Assembly (NCBI GenBank): GCA_963783235.1
Contig: CAWAMN010000001.1
Location: 868,001-932,000 of the forward strand
Source: Thiohalomonas sp963783235
GTDB taxonomy: Bacteria > Pseudomonadota > Gammaproteobacteria > Thiohalomonadales > Thiohalomonadaceae
DNA: 64,000 bases
Direction: 5' to 3'
The position numbers and the translations under genes were made by a program. The notes beneath the pieces are model-generated. The model searched no databases. It had not been told where the DNA came from and saw only the letters and a list, made by a program, of their open reading frames with translations. Below are positions 14,543 to 23,105 of the stretch, in pieces; position 1 is the first letter of the stretch, and each line of letters opens with the position of its first letter.

Positions 14543-16344
14543 TTGTCCTTTCCTACATGCAGCACGGCGAAGAAGGCCTCCTGAGGGATCTCTACCGAGC
14601 CGACCTGTTTCATCCGTTTCTTGCCCGCTTTCTGCTTCTCCAACAGCTTGCGTTTGCGCGAGACGTCGCCACCATAGCACTTTGCGGTCACATTCTTGCG
14701 CAACGCCTTGACTGTAGTTCGGGCGATGATGTGATTGCCGATAGCCGCCTGAATGGCCACATCGAACATCTGTCGCGGGATCAGTCCCCGCATCGTTTCC
14801 GCCAACTCCCGGCCGCGCGGCTGGGACTGGTCGCGGTGAACGATCAGAGCCAGCGCATCGACCCGTTCACCGTTGATCAGAATATCCAGCTTGACCAGGT
14901 CCGCCTCCTGGAAGCGCTTGAACTGATACTCAAAGGAGGCAAATCCGCGACTGGCGGACTTCAACCGATCGAAGAAATCGAGCACCACCTCGTTCAGCGG
15001 CAATTCGTAGGTAAGAGAGATCTGCTTCCCCACGTACTGCATATTCTTCTGAACGCCGCGCTTTTCAACGCAGAGGTTGATGACTGCGCCGACGTACTCC
15101 TGTGGCACCAGGATGTTGGCTTCGATCAGTGGTTCACGGATCTCTTCGATGAGGTTGGGTTCCGGCAGTTCCGCGGGATTATCCACGTAGATGGTCTCAC
15201 CGGACTTTTTTAACACCTCATAGATCACCGTCGGGGCGGTCGTAATCAGGTCCAGATCGTACTCGCGTTCGAGTCGCTCCTGGATGATCTCCATGTGCAG
15301 CATACCGAGAAAGCCGCAGCGAAACCCGAATCCCAACGCCTGTGAGGTCTCCGGTTCGTAGAAAAGCGCCGAATCGTTCAGACGAAGTTTGCCGAGCGCA
15401 TCGCGAAGATCTTCATAATCGTCGGCATTGATCGGAAACAGGCCGGCGAATACCCGCGGTTTGACCTCCTGGAAACCGGGTAGACGCTTCTCGGCCGGTC
15501 GCTCGGTCAATGTGAGGGTATCGCCCACCGGTGCGCCGTCGATCTCCTTGATGCCGGCGATGACAAACCCCACCTCTCCGACACCGAGTTTGTCGGTATC
15601 CTTCATCTTTGGTGTGAAGATGCCGACGCGGTCCACCTGATGGCTACGGCCGGTCGCCATGACGGTGATCTTCTGCTTCTTTTTCAGGGTCCCCTGAACC
15701 ACGCGCACCAGAGACACGACCCCCAGGTAATTGTCAAACCAGGAATCGATGATCAGCGCCTGCAGCGGCGCATCGGCGTCGCCTTGGGGCGGTGGAATAC
15801 GGACCACGAGCTGCTCGAGCAACTCTTCAATGCCCCGCCCGGTTTTGGCGCTGACCAGTACCGCATCATGGGCTTCCAACCCGATGATTTCCTCGATCTC
15901 GTCGACGACACGGGTAGCATCAGCGGCCGGCAGGTCGATCTTATTGAGCACCGGGACCACTTCGAGCCCCTGATCGATAGCGGTGTAGCAGTTGCCCACG
16001 GTCTGGGCCTCGACACCCTGAGAGGCATCCACCACCAGCAGCGCGCCCTCACAGGCTGCCAGAGAGCGGGAGACCTCATAGGAGAAGTCGACATGTCCCG
16101 GGGTATCGATGAAATTAAGGAGGTATTCCTCGCCACTTTTCGCCTTGTAAACGAGGGAGACGCTCTGGGCCTTGATGGTGATGCCCCGCTCCCGTTCCAA
16201 ATCCATGGAATCGAGGACCTGTTCGGCCATCTCCCGGTTGGTCAGTCCCCCGCAGACCTGTATGAACCGGTCCGCAATGGTCGACTTACCGTGGTCGATA
16301 TGGGCGATGATGGAGAAATTTCGAATATGTTGGAGGTCGGTCAC
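14539..16344 (-). CDS. lepA: Elongation factor 4 (LepA)
   Basis: A 601-residue translational GTPase, close to the usual 599. G1 AHIDHGKST, G3 DTPGHVDF and G4 NKID are present; the LepA-specific C-terminal domain ends in KAGKKRMKQVGSVEIPQEAF. It back-translocates or remodels ribosomes and aids 30S biogenesis. I chose the GTG start at VTDLQHIRNFSII, which matches the family N-terminus. The frame also has two ATG codons 10-11 codons upstream, but they sit directly on the T-tract of a terminator hairpin with no ribosome site, so they are unlikely. Confidence 0.95.
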   Translation of the reverse strand: MTDLQHIRNFSIIAHIDHGKSTIADRFIQVCGGLTNREMAEQVLDSMDLERERGITIKAQSVSLVYKAKSGEEYLLNFIDTPGHVDFSYEVSRSLAACEGALLVVDASQGVEAQTVGNCYTAIDQGLEVVPVLNKIDLPAADATRVVDEIEEIIGLEAHDAVLVSAKTGRGIEELLEQLVVRIPPPQGDADAPLQALIIDSWFDNYLGVVSLVRVVQGTLKKKQKITVMATGRSHQVDRVGIFTPKMKDTDKLGVGEVGFVIAGIKEIDGAPVGDTLTLTERPAEKRLPGFQEVKPRVFAGLFPINADDYEDLRDALGKLRLNDSALFYEPETSQALGFGFRCGFLGMLHMEIIQERLEREYDLDLITTAPTVIYEVLKKSGETIYVDNPAELPEPNLIEEIREPLIEANILVPQEYVGAVINLCVEKRGVQKNMQYVGKQISLTYELPLNEVVLDFFDRLKSASRGFASFEYQFKRFQEADLVKLDILINGERVDALALIVHRDQSQPRGRELAETMRGLIPRQMFDVAIQAAIGNHIIARTTVKALRKNVTAKCYGGDVSRKRKLLEKQKAGKKRMKQVGSVEIPQEAFFAVLHVGKDK

Positions 16345-16377
16345 AATCTCAGCTTCGCGGTCGAATCCGCACATCAT

Positions 16378-16403
16378 AAAACAAAAAGGCGCCCGTGGGC
16401 GCC
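16378..16403 (-). terminator. Rho-independent terminator upstream of lepA
   Basis: On the minus strand GGCGCC-CACG-GGCGCC (extendable to 7 bp) is followed by TTTTTGTTTT. It lies 80 bp past the glutaredoxin stop, separates the sigma-E/mucD transcript from lepA, and ends 34 bp before the preferred lepA start. Confidence 0.8.
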
Positions 16404-16484
16404 TCGCTTACCGGCTCGGCAGGGCTTCCGCATAATTGTCACGAGCGGCATAGCCCCTGGCCAGCCTTGAATTCTATCAGGGAA

Positions 16485-16733
16485 TCAAGGGGCTGCGAAA
16501 TAGCGGTGCAGCGCCTCGGGATCCAGAAAGTAGTGACAGAGTTCACCCTCGGGCCCGACCAGAACCGGCACTCGTTCCCCGTAGCGACTGACGAGTTCCG
16601 GCGAGGCATCGATATCGACCGCCTCGGTCCGGAACCCGTAGTGCGCTTGCAGCGGAGCCAGCTCGTACACCATCGCTTCACAAAGCGAACAGCCGGCACG
16701 CAGGTAAATCGTCAGCGTGACGGTATCGTTCAC
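16485..16733 (-). CDS. Glutaredoxin-family protein (DUF836-like)
   Basis: An 82-residue thioredoxin-fold protein with a CSLC active-site motif (about residues 15-18, LRAGCSLCEAM) and the conserved cis-Pro in ERVPVLVGPEG. It is shorter than classical glutaredoxins and matches the small family found beside mucD/degP and lepA in gammaproteobacteria. Likely a thiol-disulfide oxidoreductase; partner unknown. The start overlaps the mucD stop by 4 bp (ATGA), so it is translationally coupled to the envelope protease, and a terminator follows. Confidence 0.88.
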   Translation of the reverse strand: MNDTVTLTIYLRAGCSLCEAMVYELAPLQAHYGFRTEAVDIDASPELVSRYGERVPVLVGPEGELCHYFLDPEALHRYFAAP

Positions 16734-18154
16734 TCTTCGGGAACCCGAAGGGCCAGGAACAGCGGTCCGCCATCGCGCTGCACCAGGAGCGGAACCGATT
16801 TTCCGGCGGGCAGCTCCTGAACCAGAGCGCGGAACTGCCGGGGGTCGGTCACATCTTCGCCGCCGACGCGGAGGACCACGTCGCCCCGCCGGATGCCCGC
16901 CTCGCGGGCGGGACCGGCCTGCACCGACTCGACCAGGACGCCCTGGTCCTTCTCCAGGGAAAGCTGTTTGCGCCGTTCCGGGCTGAGTTCGGTCACACGC
17001 AGACCCAATCGGTCCGTTTGGGCATCTCCCCCGGGAGCGGCCTGCGCCAGCGCCTCTTCGGCAGGCAGTTCGCCGATCATGACTCGAAGTTCGCGCTCAC
17101 GACCATCTCGCAGAACCTTGACTTCGACCTTTTCACCCACACGCGTACTGCCCACAAGCGGTGGCAAATCCGACGAGCGCTCCAGCCGTTCACCGGCAAA
17201 CTCCAGAATGACATCACCGGGCTCGAACCCGGCCTCGGCCGCCGGGGAATCCTCCAGTACCTGCGCGACCAGTGCGCCCACCGGACGCTCCATATCGAAG
17301 GACTCTGCGAGGTCCCGGGTAACATCCTGGATAAGAACGCCGAGCCAACCGCGGGTCACATGACCATGCTCCTTGAGCTGTTCGACGACATTCATCGCCA
17401 CTTCGATGGGGATGGCGAACGATAGCCCCATGAAACCGCCTGTACGGCTGTAAATCTGGGAGTTGACCCCAACCACTTCGCCGTCGGTGTTGAATAGGGG
17501 GCCACCCGAATTCCCCGGATTGATGGCCACATCGGTCTGAATGAACGGGACATAACTCTCGGTGGGCAGGCTGCGACCCATCGCACTGACGACACCGACG
17601 GAAACCGAGTGGTCGAATCCGAAGGGCGAACCGATGGCCATGACCCATTCGCCCACCTGGAGCTCATCAGCCGAGCCCAGCTCGACCACCGGCAGGTCTT
17701 GCGCATCCACCTTCAGCAGCGCGATGTCGCTTCGTGCGTCGGAGCCCACCACCTCGGCAACCAGTTCACGGCGATCGTTCAGACGAACGACGATTTCGTC
17801 CGCCCCCTCGATGACGTGATTATTGGTGATGATGTATCCACCGCTGTCCACCACGAAACCCGAACCCAGGGAGCGTGCTTCGAACTCCCGCTCGGGAACA
17901 GCGCCCTTGTCACCGAAAAAGTGCCTGAAAAGGTCGCCCCAGGGGCCTTCGGGCATGTCGGGCATCTCCATGCCGGGCGGCAAGACCGCTTTTTTGCCCT
18001 TCTGGGTGGTGCTGATATTAACCACCGCCGGCCCGTTATCTGCCGCCAGCTCCGTAAAATCGGGCAATTCGGCGGCCGTGGCGATTCCGGTGGCCAGCCA
18101 AAACGCAAAGGCCGTAATCCAGGTTAGGAAAAGCCCGGTCGATCGATTTCTCAT
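16730..18154 (-). CDS. mucD: DegP/MucD-type periplasmic serine protease
   Basis: A 474-residue HtrA-family protease-chaperone from the ATG at MRNRSTGLF; the open frame extends 45 codons further into rseC. A signal peptide ends at about ATA-A27. Catalytic triad His113 (ITNNHVIEGAD), Asp143 (ARSDIALL) and Ser216 (NPGNSGGPLF) is complete, followed by two PDZ domains (about 260-350 and 385-470). It degrades misfolded periplasmic proteins; in Pseudomonas MucD restrains the AlgU (sigma-E) response. It follows rpoE-rseA-rseB-rseC on the same strand, 14 bp after rseC, so it belongs to the stress operon. Confidence 0.95.
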   Translation of the reverse strand: MRNRSTGLFLTWITAFAFWLATGIATAAELPDFTELAADNGPAVVNISTTQKGKKAVLPPGMEMPDMPEGPWGDLFRHFFGDKGAVPEREFEARSLGSGFVVDSGGYIITNNHVIEGADEIVVRLNDRRELVAEVVGSDARSDIALLKVDAQDLPVVELGSADELQVGEWVMAIGSPFGFDHSVSVGVVSAMGRSLPTESYVPFIQTDVAINPGNSGGPLFNTDGEVVGVNSQIYSRTGGFMGLSFAIPIEVAMNVVEQLKEHGHVTRGWLGVLIQDVTRDLAESFDMERPVGALVAQVLEDSPAAEAGFEPGDVILEFAGERLERSSDLPPLVGSTRVGEKVEVKVLRDGRERELRVMIGELPAEEALAQAAPGGDAQTDRLGLRVTELSPERRKQLSLEKDQGVLVESVQAGPAREAGIRRGDVVLRVGGEDVTDPRQFRALVQELPAGKSVPLLVQRDGGPLFLALRVPEE

Positions 18155-18168
18155 CGTGACTCCGAAGT

Positions 18169-18660
18169 TTATCGTTTTGCGAGTTTGTCGAAATTGACGT
18201 GAGTAATACCGGCTTTGGCGGTAACTCGTACCGCTACCGCCTGATAGCGTTCCTGGCTGGCGGCTCGTCGGCCGAAGCCGCGCAGCCACAGTAGCCCTCC
18301 CCCGAAACCCAACAGGCCCGCGGTAGCGGCCCAGGCCTCGGAATCAGTGGCTCCCCATTGAGGTGCCAAGGCCTCTCCGAAAAACGCAGCCGCCAACATG
18401 GCCAGAAGCGGAACGATGTAAACAGCCAAAGAACCGCGCAGCAGCGCATCCTCCCGTAAACCCAGAACGATGGTGTCGCCGGCTTCGGCACCGATGGTAT
18501 TTTCTACCCGGACCCGCTGGCGCCGGGCGCCCACCACTTTCGCCAGCACCCCCGTTCCGCAGCCCTTTGCCGAACAGCTGCCGCAACTGCTCCGGCGTTC
18601 GGTCTCCACCCAGGCGTGCCTACCCTTGAGTTCGGCCACCACGCCGGTTTCCTCGATCAT
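18169..18660 (-). CDS. rseC: RseC/MucC family sigma-E regulator
   Basis: A 163-residue inner-membrane protein. The N-terminal cytoplasmic part holds the Cys-rich motif SSCGSCSAKGCG (about 24-35), then two transmembrane segments (about 79-97 and 108-126) typical of RseC. It is described as a positive modulator of sigma-E and in other contexts helps maintain the SoxR-reducing system. The ATG overlaps the rseB stop by 4 bp. Confidence 0.92.
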   Translation of the reverse strand: MIEETGVVAELKGRHAWVETERRSSCGSCSAKGCGTGVLAKVVGARRQRVRVENTIGAEAGDTIVLGLREDALLRGSLAVYIVPLLAMLAAAFFGEALAPQWGATDSEAWAATAGLLGFGGGLLWLRGFGRRAASQERYQAVAVRVTAKAGITHVNFDKLAKR

Positions 18661-19631
18661 TGCGACTTCTCTCGCGCGGGATGCACCCCACTGGCAACGT
18701 GCTCGACCGTTACCGCCGGCACTTCGCCGACCACGGTCACGCGATGATCATCCACGATCTTCACCCGTGCATTCAACGGTCCGCGGTGCATTTGCCCCGG
18801 GTTGCTATTTTCATCCACCGGCTCTATGAACACGGAAACCGAAGCCAGGCCGTCGCTGAAAACCATGTGTTCGACCGAAGGGGCGTCCTGTTGTGCCGCT
18901 CTTCGCCGGTGCACCGTCTTCTCGAATCCGGGAGGCGCGCCCTCCAACCGCCAGCGACCACCAGCCACACCTTGGACATCGCCCTGTTCGAGTTCCTGCC
19001 AGGCGGGCCGGCCCCCGGCGGTCTCCGGCTCCAGAATCTCTGGCGGGATGTGCTCGTGCAGCGTGATCGAGGTGAAGATGACCTCCTCAAGCACTCTGTC
19101 TTCATCGTCGAGCAGTTCCGCTCGCAACAGCAGCCCCGAATCACCCGCAATCCAGTAGTTGTGAGCGTATCGGAATCGGTCCTTCGGACGTATGGCCACT
19201 TTGCGCGCCGCCCGCCCTGCCACTCGCCCTCCGCCATCGAAACCGATCTGGTAATAACGTTGAAGTGCCTGAAGTTGCGAGGGTAGGTTCAGCGTCAGTG
19301 TGCCCCGCTCCCCGTCCGGGTTAACAAACACCGACGCATCTCCCGGGAGAAGGCAGGCGACACGGTTACCTTCCCGAATCACCTCCCGGGGTGGCCCGCT
19401 AAGGGCAATGAGGCGCTCTCTTTCCTGATCGGGACCGGAGCTGTGAATGATTCGAAGCGTTTGCAGCTGATCGCCCGAACGGTAGACGAAAGTCCCTTCA
19501 TAATCGAGCTCTTGTGCAGAGCGCGACATGCGCTCCAGCCAGGAGACGGGGTCCTGCGTCTCAAAGGCCCAGAGCGGGTTAACGAAAGAGAACAACAGAG
19601 CCGCGGTGATCGCTTTTTCGGGTATAGCCAT
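18657..19631 (-). CDS. rseB: RseB/MucB periplasmic negative regulator of sigma-E
   Basis: A 324-residue periplasmic protein with a signal peptide (MAIPEKAITAALLFSFVNPLWA). The large N-terminal LolA-like domain opens with DPVSWLERMSRSAQELDYEG and contains GTFVYRSGDQLQTLRIIHS; the C-terminal domain contains HMVFSDGLASVSVFIEP. RseB binds the periplasmic part of RseA and shields it from DegS cleavage until displaced by mislocalised lipids or porins. It starts 5 bp after rseA and overlaps rseC. Confidence 0.94.
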   Translation of the reverse strand: MAIPEKAITAALLFSFVNPLWAFETQDPVSWLERMSRSAQELDYEGTFVYRSGDQLQTLRIIHSSGPDQERERLIALSGPPREVIREGNRVACLLPGDASVFVNPDGERGTLTLNLPSQLQALQRYYQIGFDGGGRVAGRAARKVAIRPKDRFRYAHNYWIAGDSGLLLRAELLDDEDRVLEEVIFTSITLHEHIPPEILEPETAGGRPAWQELEQGDVQGVAGGRWRLEGAPPGFEKTVHRRRAAQQDAPSVEHMVFSDGLASVSVFIEPVDENSNPGQMHRGPLNARVKIVDDHRVTVVGEVPAVTVEHVASGVHPAREKSQ

Positions 19632-19636
19632 TGTCT

Positions 19637-20152
19637 TTACCGATGGCTGACAAGTCGCACGTAGGGGAGCATGCCGCGCACGCCTGGCGAAGCCGAGTAC
19701 TCACTGTGCTCGACGAGATAGTCGTTGAACCTGGAGTCCTGCGGGGCGGGATTCTCGGCGAGAGGCGCGGCCTCGGCCAGTTGCCCTTTTCGGGCGACGT
19801 CCAAGGGCGTTCGGTCCAGGGTCTGGACCCCCAGGATTGCCGCCGCGGTTACCGAGGCCGCTACGGCCATCCCGGCGGCCTGACGCCAATAATCCCTCGG
19901 AAATCGGAATCCCGGTTTAGCGCGTACGTGGTAGGCCGGCTCGGCCTCGATTTGGCTTCCGACCGCCTGGGCAAGCCCGCTGGGATAAGGCGTTCGCCGA
20001 TCACCTCTGAGCGTGTCGCTGATGATGTGGTAGCGTTCCCAGGCGTCGAGTGCGTCACGATCGCGCAATCTGTCCAGGGCGCGACCTATCTCGCGCTTTT
20101 CCAGCTCATCATCGGCAAGCGCCGATATCTGTTCACTCACACTGTCTTGCAT
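19637..20152 (-). CDS. rseA: RseA/MucA anti-sigma-E factor
   Basis: A 171-residue single-pass inner-membrane protein. The N-terminal anti-sigma domain is recognisable (EQISALADDELEKREIGRAL, then ERYHIISDTLRGD, about 7-51). One transmembrane segment lies at about 93-110 (AAGMAVAASVTAAAILGV), and the periplasmic tail binds RseB. It holds RpoE/AlgU inactive at the membrane until regulated proteolysis. It is 43 bp downstream of rpoE. N-terminal identity is typical; the periplasmic part is divergent, as usual for this family. Confidence 0.92.
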   Translation of the reverse strand: MQDSVSEQISALADDELEKREIGRALDRLRDRDALDAWERYHIISDTLRGDRRTPYPSGLAQAVGSQIEAEPAYHVRAKPGFRFPRDYWRQAAGMAVAASVTAAAILGVQTLDRTPLDVARKGQLAEAAPLAENPAPQDSRFNDYLVEHSEYSASPGVRGMLPYVRLVSHR

Positions 20153-20195
20153 CAGTTACCCCCAGACCCGATGGGCTCAAGGCCGTGCCGTTTCG

Positions 20196-20774
20196 TTACG
20201 GTTCAAGCAGCGGCCGCAGCTTCCGATCAATCGCCTCCCTTGCTCGAAAGATACGCGATCGGACCGTGCCGATCGGACACGACATGGCCTGAGCGATCTC
20301 TTCATAACTCAACCCCTCCATTTCCCTCAGGGTGATAGCGGAGCGCAGGTCTTCGGGCAACTCGTCAATCGCCTCATATACGGTACGCTCTATTTCGTCC
20401 CTGAGGGCCAGCCTTTCCGGCGAATCGCTCTCCTTGAGATTGGATTGGCCTTCAAATTGTTCCGCCTCCTCTGCATCGATGTCCGTGTCGGGAGGGCGGC
20501 GCCCTTGGGCCACCAGATAGTTTTTCGCCGTATTGATCGCTATCCGGTAAAGCCAGGTGTAAAACGCGCTTTCTCCCCGAAACTGGCCAAGGGCCCGGTA
20601 GGCCTTGACAAACGTCTCCTGGGCCACATCGAGGACTTCGCTCTGATCGCGGACGTAGCGCGAGATAAGCTTGACGATTTTGTACTGGTATTTACGTACC
20701 AATACATCAAACGCCTGCTTGTCGCCGCGCTGTACCCGCTCGACCAATTCCTGATCGACGTTCTGCCGACCCAT
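20196..20774 (-). CDS. rpoE: RNA polymerase sigma factor RpoE/AlgU
   Basis: A 192-residue ECF sigma factor for envelope stress. Region 2 is clear (FDVLVRKYQYKIVKLISRYV and DVAQETFVKAYRALGQFRG, about 23-70), and region 4 contains the helix-turn-helix EMEGLSYEEIAQAMSCPIG (about 150-168). It starts the minus-strand operon rpoE-rseA-rseB-rseC-mucD-glutaredoxin. A sequence fitting its own promoter class lies 47 bp upstream of the start (separate entry), which suggests autoregulation. Confidence 0.97.
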   Translation of the reverse strand: MGRQNVDQELVERVQRGDKQAFDVLVRKYQYKIVKLISRYVRDQSEVLDVAQETFVKAYRALGQFRGESAFYTWLYRIAINTAKNYLVAQGRRPPDTDIDAEEAEQFEGQSNLKESDSPERLALRDEIERTVYEAIDELPEDLRSAITLREMEGLSYEEIAQAMSCPIGTVRSRIFRAREAIDRKLRPLLEP

Positions 20775-21156
20775 CAGGCTAACCCCATTGCGTGCAGGCC
20801 ATTCCCTAGCATTTGTATGTTAGGACAATCCATGCCGCTATTCAGTTCCCGCCGAATGATGATTATGTCGCGAGAGTGTTCCGGATACGGTAGATTTTGG
20901 CCGCAAGATGTTGTGGATATACTCATTACTTTCCCCCTGCATCTTGCGGCTCGAAGACGCCGTGCCCGGGGCGCTCGCAAATCGGTGCCGCCGATGGGCG
21001 GAAACTGATGAGTTCGCCAAGCCGCGCGGGTTTTCGGTATAGTCGCCAAATATGATAGAACAACTCGGTTATTGCCGACCACCAGCGCGGCCATCCCTCT
21101 CGATATAGGGATATCCCCGCTTTTTTTCAATGCTACCAATAAATTAGCTCCCTCGA
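20775..21156. other. Divergent intergenic region rpoE/nadB with an 11-bp inverted repeat
   Basis: This 382-bp gap holds the rpoE promoter (separate entry) and a perfect inverted repeat, GCCGCAAGATG at 20900-20910 and CATCTTGCGGC at 20940-20950, separated by 29 nt. TATAGT and TATGAT near 21040-21056 could be -10 elements for nadB, but convincing -35 boxes are not seen. The nadB start lacks a clear ribosome site. I see no gene in either strand. Confidence 0.6.
20821..20850 (-). promoter_or_regulatory. Sigma-E/AlgU-type promoter of rpoE
   Basis: On the minus strand GGGAACTG and TCCTA are 17 nt apart (between GAACTG and TCCTA). This fits the sigma-E class consensus GAACTT-N16/17-TCnnA with one mismatch in the -35 box. 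Transcription would begin about 35-40 nt before the rpoE start codon. Confidence 0.6.
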
Positions 21157-22782
21157 ATGGATCCGTCACTCCAGTACAATACCGACATTCTGATCATCGG
21201 CAGCGGCGCCGCCGGGTTAACGCTGGCCCTGGAAACAGCCGACTTCGCCCGCGTTACCGTGCTTGCCAAAGCGGGTCAGGATGAGGGGGCCACGCTCTAC
21301 GCCCAGGGCGGCATCGCGGTTGTGCTTGACGAGGGCGACACCATCGATTCCCACGTCGAGGACACCCTCAATGCCGGGGCAGGCCTCTGTGATCCGGAGG
21401 TGGTCCGCTTTACCGCTGAACACGGGCCCGAGGCCATTCAATGGCTGATCGATCTCGGCGTGCCCTTCACGACCAACAACGGCGGCGACTTCCACCTGAC
21501 CCGGGAAGGCGGCCACAGCCATCGCCGCATCATCCATGCGGCCGACGCCACGGGCCGGGCGATCGAGGGCACCCTGCTGGCCAAGGCCCGCAACCACCCG
21601 AATATCGAACTCCACGAACACCGAATCGCCATCGATCTCGTCACCGCCTCGAAATTGGGGCGGGATCCCGAACGGGTGCTCGGAGCCTACGTCCTCAACC
21701 GCCAACGTCACCGCGTCGAGGCTTACCGGGCCCGAGCCGTCGTGCTGGCCACGGGCGGCGCCAGCAAGGTATACCTTTATACTTCGAATCCCGACCTCTC
21801 CACCGGCGATGGCATCGCCATGGCTTGGCGCGCCGGCTGTCGGGTGGCCAACATGGAGTTCAACCAATTCCACCCCACTTGCCTCTACCACCCGAAAGCC
21901 AAGTCGTTTCTGATCACCGAAGCCGTGCGGGGCGAAGGAGGCAAGTTGCGCCTTCCCGATGGCAGCCGCTTCATGGACCGATTCGATCCGCGCGGCGAGT
22001 TGGCTCCGCGGGATATCGTCGCCCGGGCCATTGACCATGAAATGAAGCGTCTGGGCGCCGAGTGCGTTTACCTGGACATCAGTCACAAATCGGCGGAATT
22101 CATCAGTAGCCATTTCCCTACAGTCTATGCCCGCTGCAAAGAGTTCGGCTTCGATATGAGCCGCGAGCCGATTCCCGTGGTACCCGCGGCCCACTACACG
22201 TGCGGCGGCGTGATGATCGACAGGCAGGCGCGCACCGATCTGCCGGGACTTTATGCCGTCGGCGAGACGGCGTTCACCGGCCTTCATGGCGCCAACCGCA
22301 TGGCCAGCAATTCTTTGCTCGAATGTCTGGTTTTCGCCCGCTCGGCCGCCGAAGATCTTCGCGAATCGCTGGCCGGCATCGCTGTTCCCGAACCGCTCAC
22401 CCCTTGGGATGAAAGCCGCGTCACAGACTCCGACGAAGAAGTCGTAGTTTCCCATAACTGGGAGGAGTTGCGTCGGTTCATGTGGGACTACGTCGGAATC
22501 GTCCGCACCGACAAGCGGCTTCAGCGCGCCAAGCGCCGCGTTGACCTGCTTTCCGGCGAAATTGCCGAATACTATGGTAACTTCCGGGTGAGCAATGATC
22601 TGCTCGAACTTCGAAACCTGGTCCAGGTAGCCGACCTCATCATCCGATCCGCAGCAGCCCGCAAGGAGAGTCGTGGGCTTCACTATACGCTCGACTATCC
22701 CACCCCCGATGATCGCAAACGGCCGGAAACCACTATTCTGGTCCCGCCGCGGTTCGAAACCCTGGCGCCCGAAAACGCATAG
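21157..22782 (+). CDS. nadB: L-aspartate oxidase
   Basis: A 541-residue FAD enzyme that oxidises L-aspartate to iminoaspartate, the first step of de novo NAD synthesis with NadA. The FAD motif IIGSGAAGLTLALETAD is at about 10-26. Family motifs include GGIAVVLDEGDTIDSHVEDT, TREGGHSHRRIIHAADATGR, HPTCLYHP and the C-terminal AAHYTCGGVMIDRQARTDL. Length matches the family (about 540). It is divergent from rpoE, as in many gammaproteobacteria. A good terminator follows 108 bp downstream. Confidence 0.97.
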   Translation: MDPSLQYNTDILIIGSGAAGLTLALETADFARVTVLAKAGQDEGATLYAQGGIAVVLDEGDTIDSHVEDTLNAGAGLCDPEVVRFTAEHGPEAIQWLIDLGVPFTTNNGGDFHLTREGGHSHRRIIHAADATGRAIEGTLLAKARNHPNIELHEHRIAIDLVTASKLGRDPERVLGAYVLNRQRHRVEAYRARAVVLATGGASKVYLYTSNPDLSTGDGIAMAWRAGCRVANMEFNQFHPTCLYHPKAKSFLITEAVRGEGGKLRLPDGSRFMDRFDPRGELAPRDIVARAIDHEMKRLGAECVYLDISHKSAEFISSHFPTVYARCKEFGFDMSREPIPVVPAAHYTCGGVMIDRQARTDLPGLYAVGETAFTGLHGANRMASNSLLECLVFARSAAEDLRESLAGIAVPEPLTPWDESRVTDSDEEVVVSHNWEELRRFMWDYVGIVRTDKRLQRAKRRVDLLSGEIAEYYGNFRVSNDLLELRNLVQVADLIIRSAAARKESRGLHYTLDYPTPDDRKRPETTILVPPRFETLAPENA

Positions 22783-23105
22783 TCTAACAAGGGTCTTTTA
22801 ATCTTTCGTTAATCGCAGTAAACTTCCGCCGGTGGGAGTAGTCCTGCGCAAGCGGGACGAATCTCTCCTCCATCCGTGGGTATTTTTGGCGTGCGCCCAT
22901 TATTTTCGGGCGCACGGTTTTTCCCATCGCCAAATACCTCCCACCTTTCTGATCGCCTACAGTGCACTTGCATTTCCCTGTGCATTGTTACGCGCCTCAC
23001 AGCTTTCTGCGACGAAACCGGCGACCCTTGCGCATGCACCCGGGTCTGCAGTAACACCCCACATCCCGAATGGACTCTTTCTAATCCCTTGGGTATTCTG
23101 TCGCG
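22783..23105 (+). other. Intergenic region between nadB and the diguanylate cyclase
   Basis: This 323-bp gap has the nadB terminator near its middle. The part before it could be nadB 3' UTR or a small transcript; no known RNA family is recognised. The part after it is pyrimidine-rich and holds no convincing promoter or riboswitch. Confidence 0.4.
22891..22922 (+). terminator. Rho-independent terminator of nadB
   Basis: GTGCGCCC, a 9-nt A/T-rich loop, GGGCGCAC, then GGTTTTT. Stem of 8 perfect base pairs followed by a T-run: a canonical intrinsic terminator on the plus strand. Confidence 0.85.

Noticed and set aside
21217..22683. A 488-codon open frame on the minus strand opposite nadB
   Set aside because: It lies wholly inside nadB, which has clear family motifs; the antisense frame is a by-product of GC-rich codon use.
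22783..23105. c-di-GMP riboswitch or known small RNA upstream of the diguanylate cyclase
   Set aside because: No GEMM-type or other familiar RNA core was recognised; only the nadB terminator is supported.
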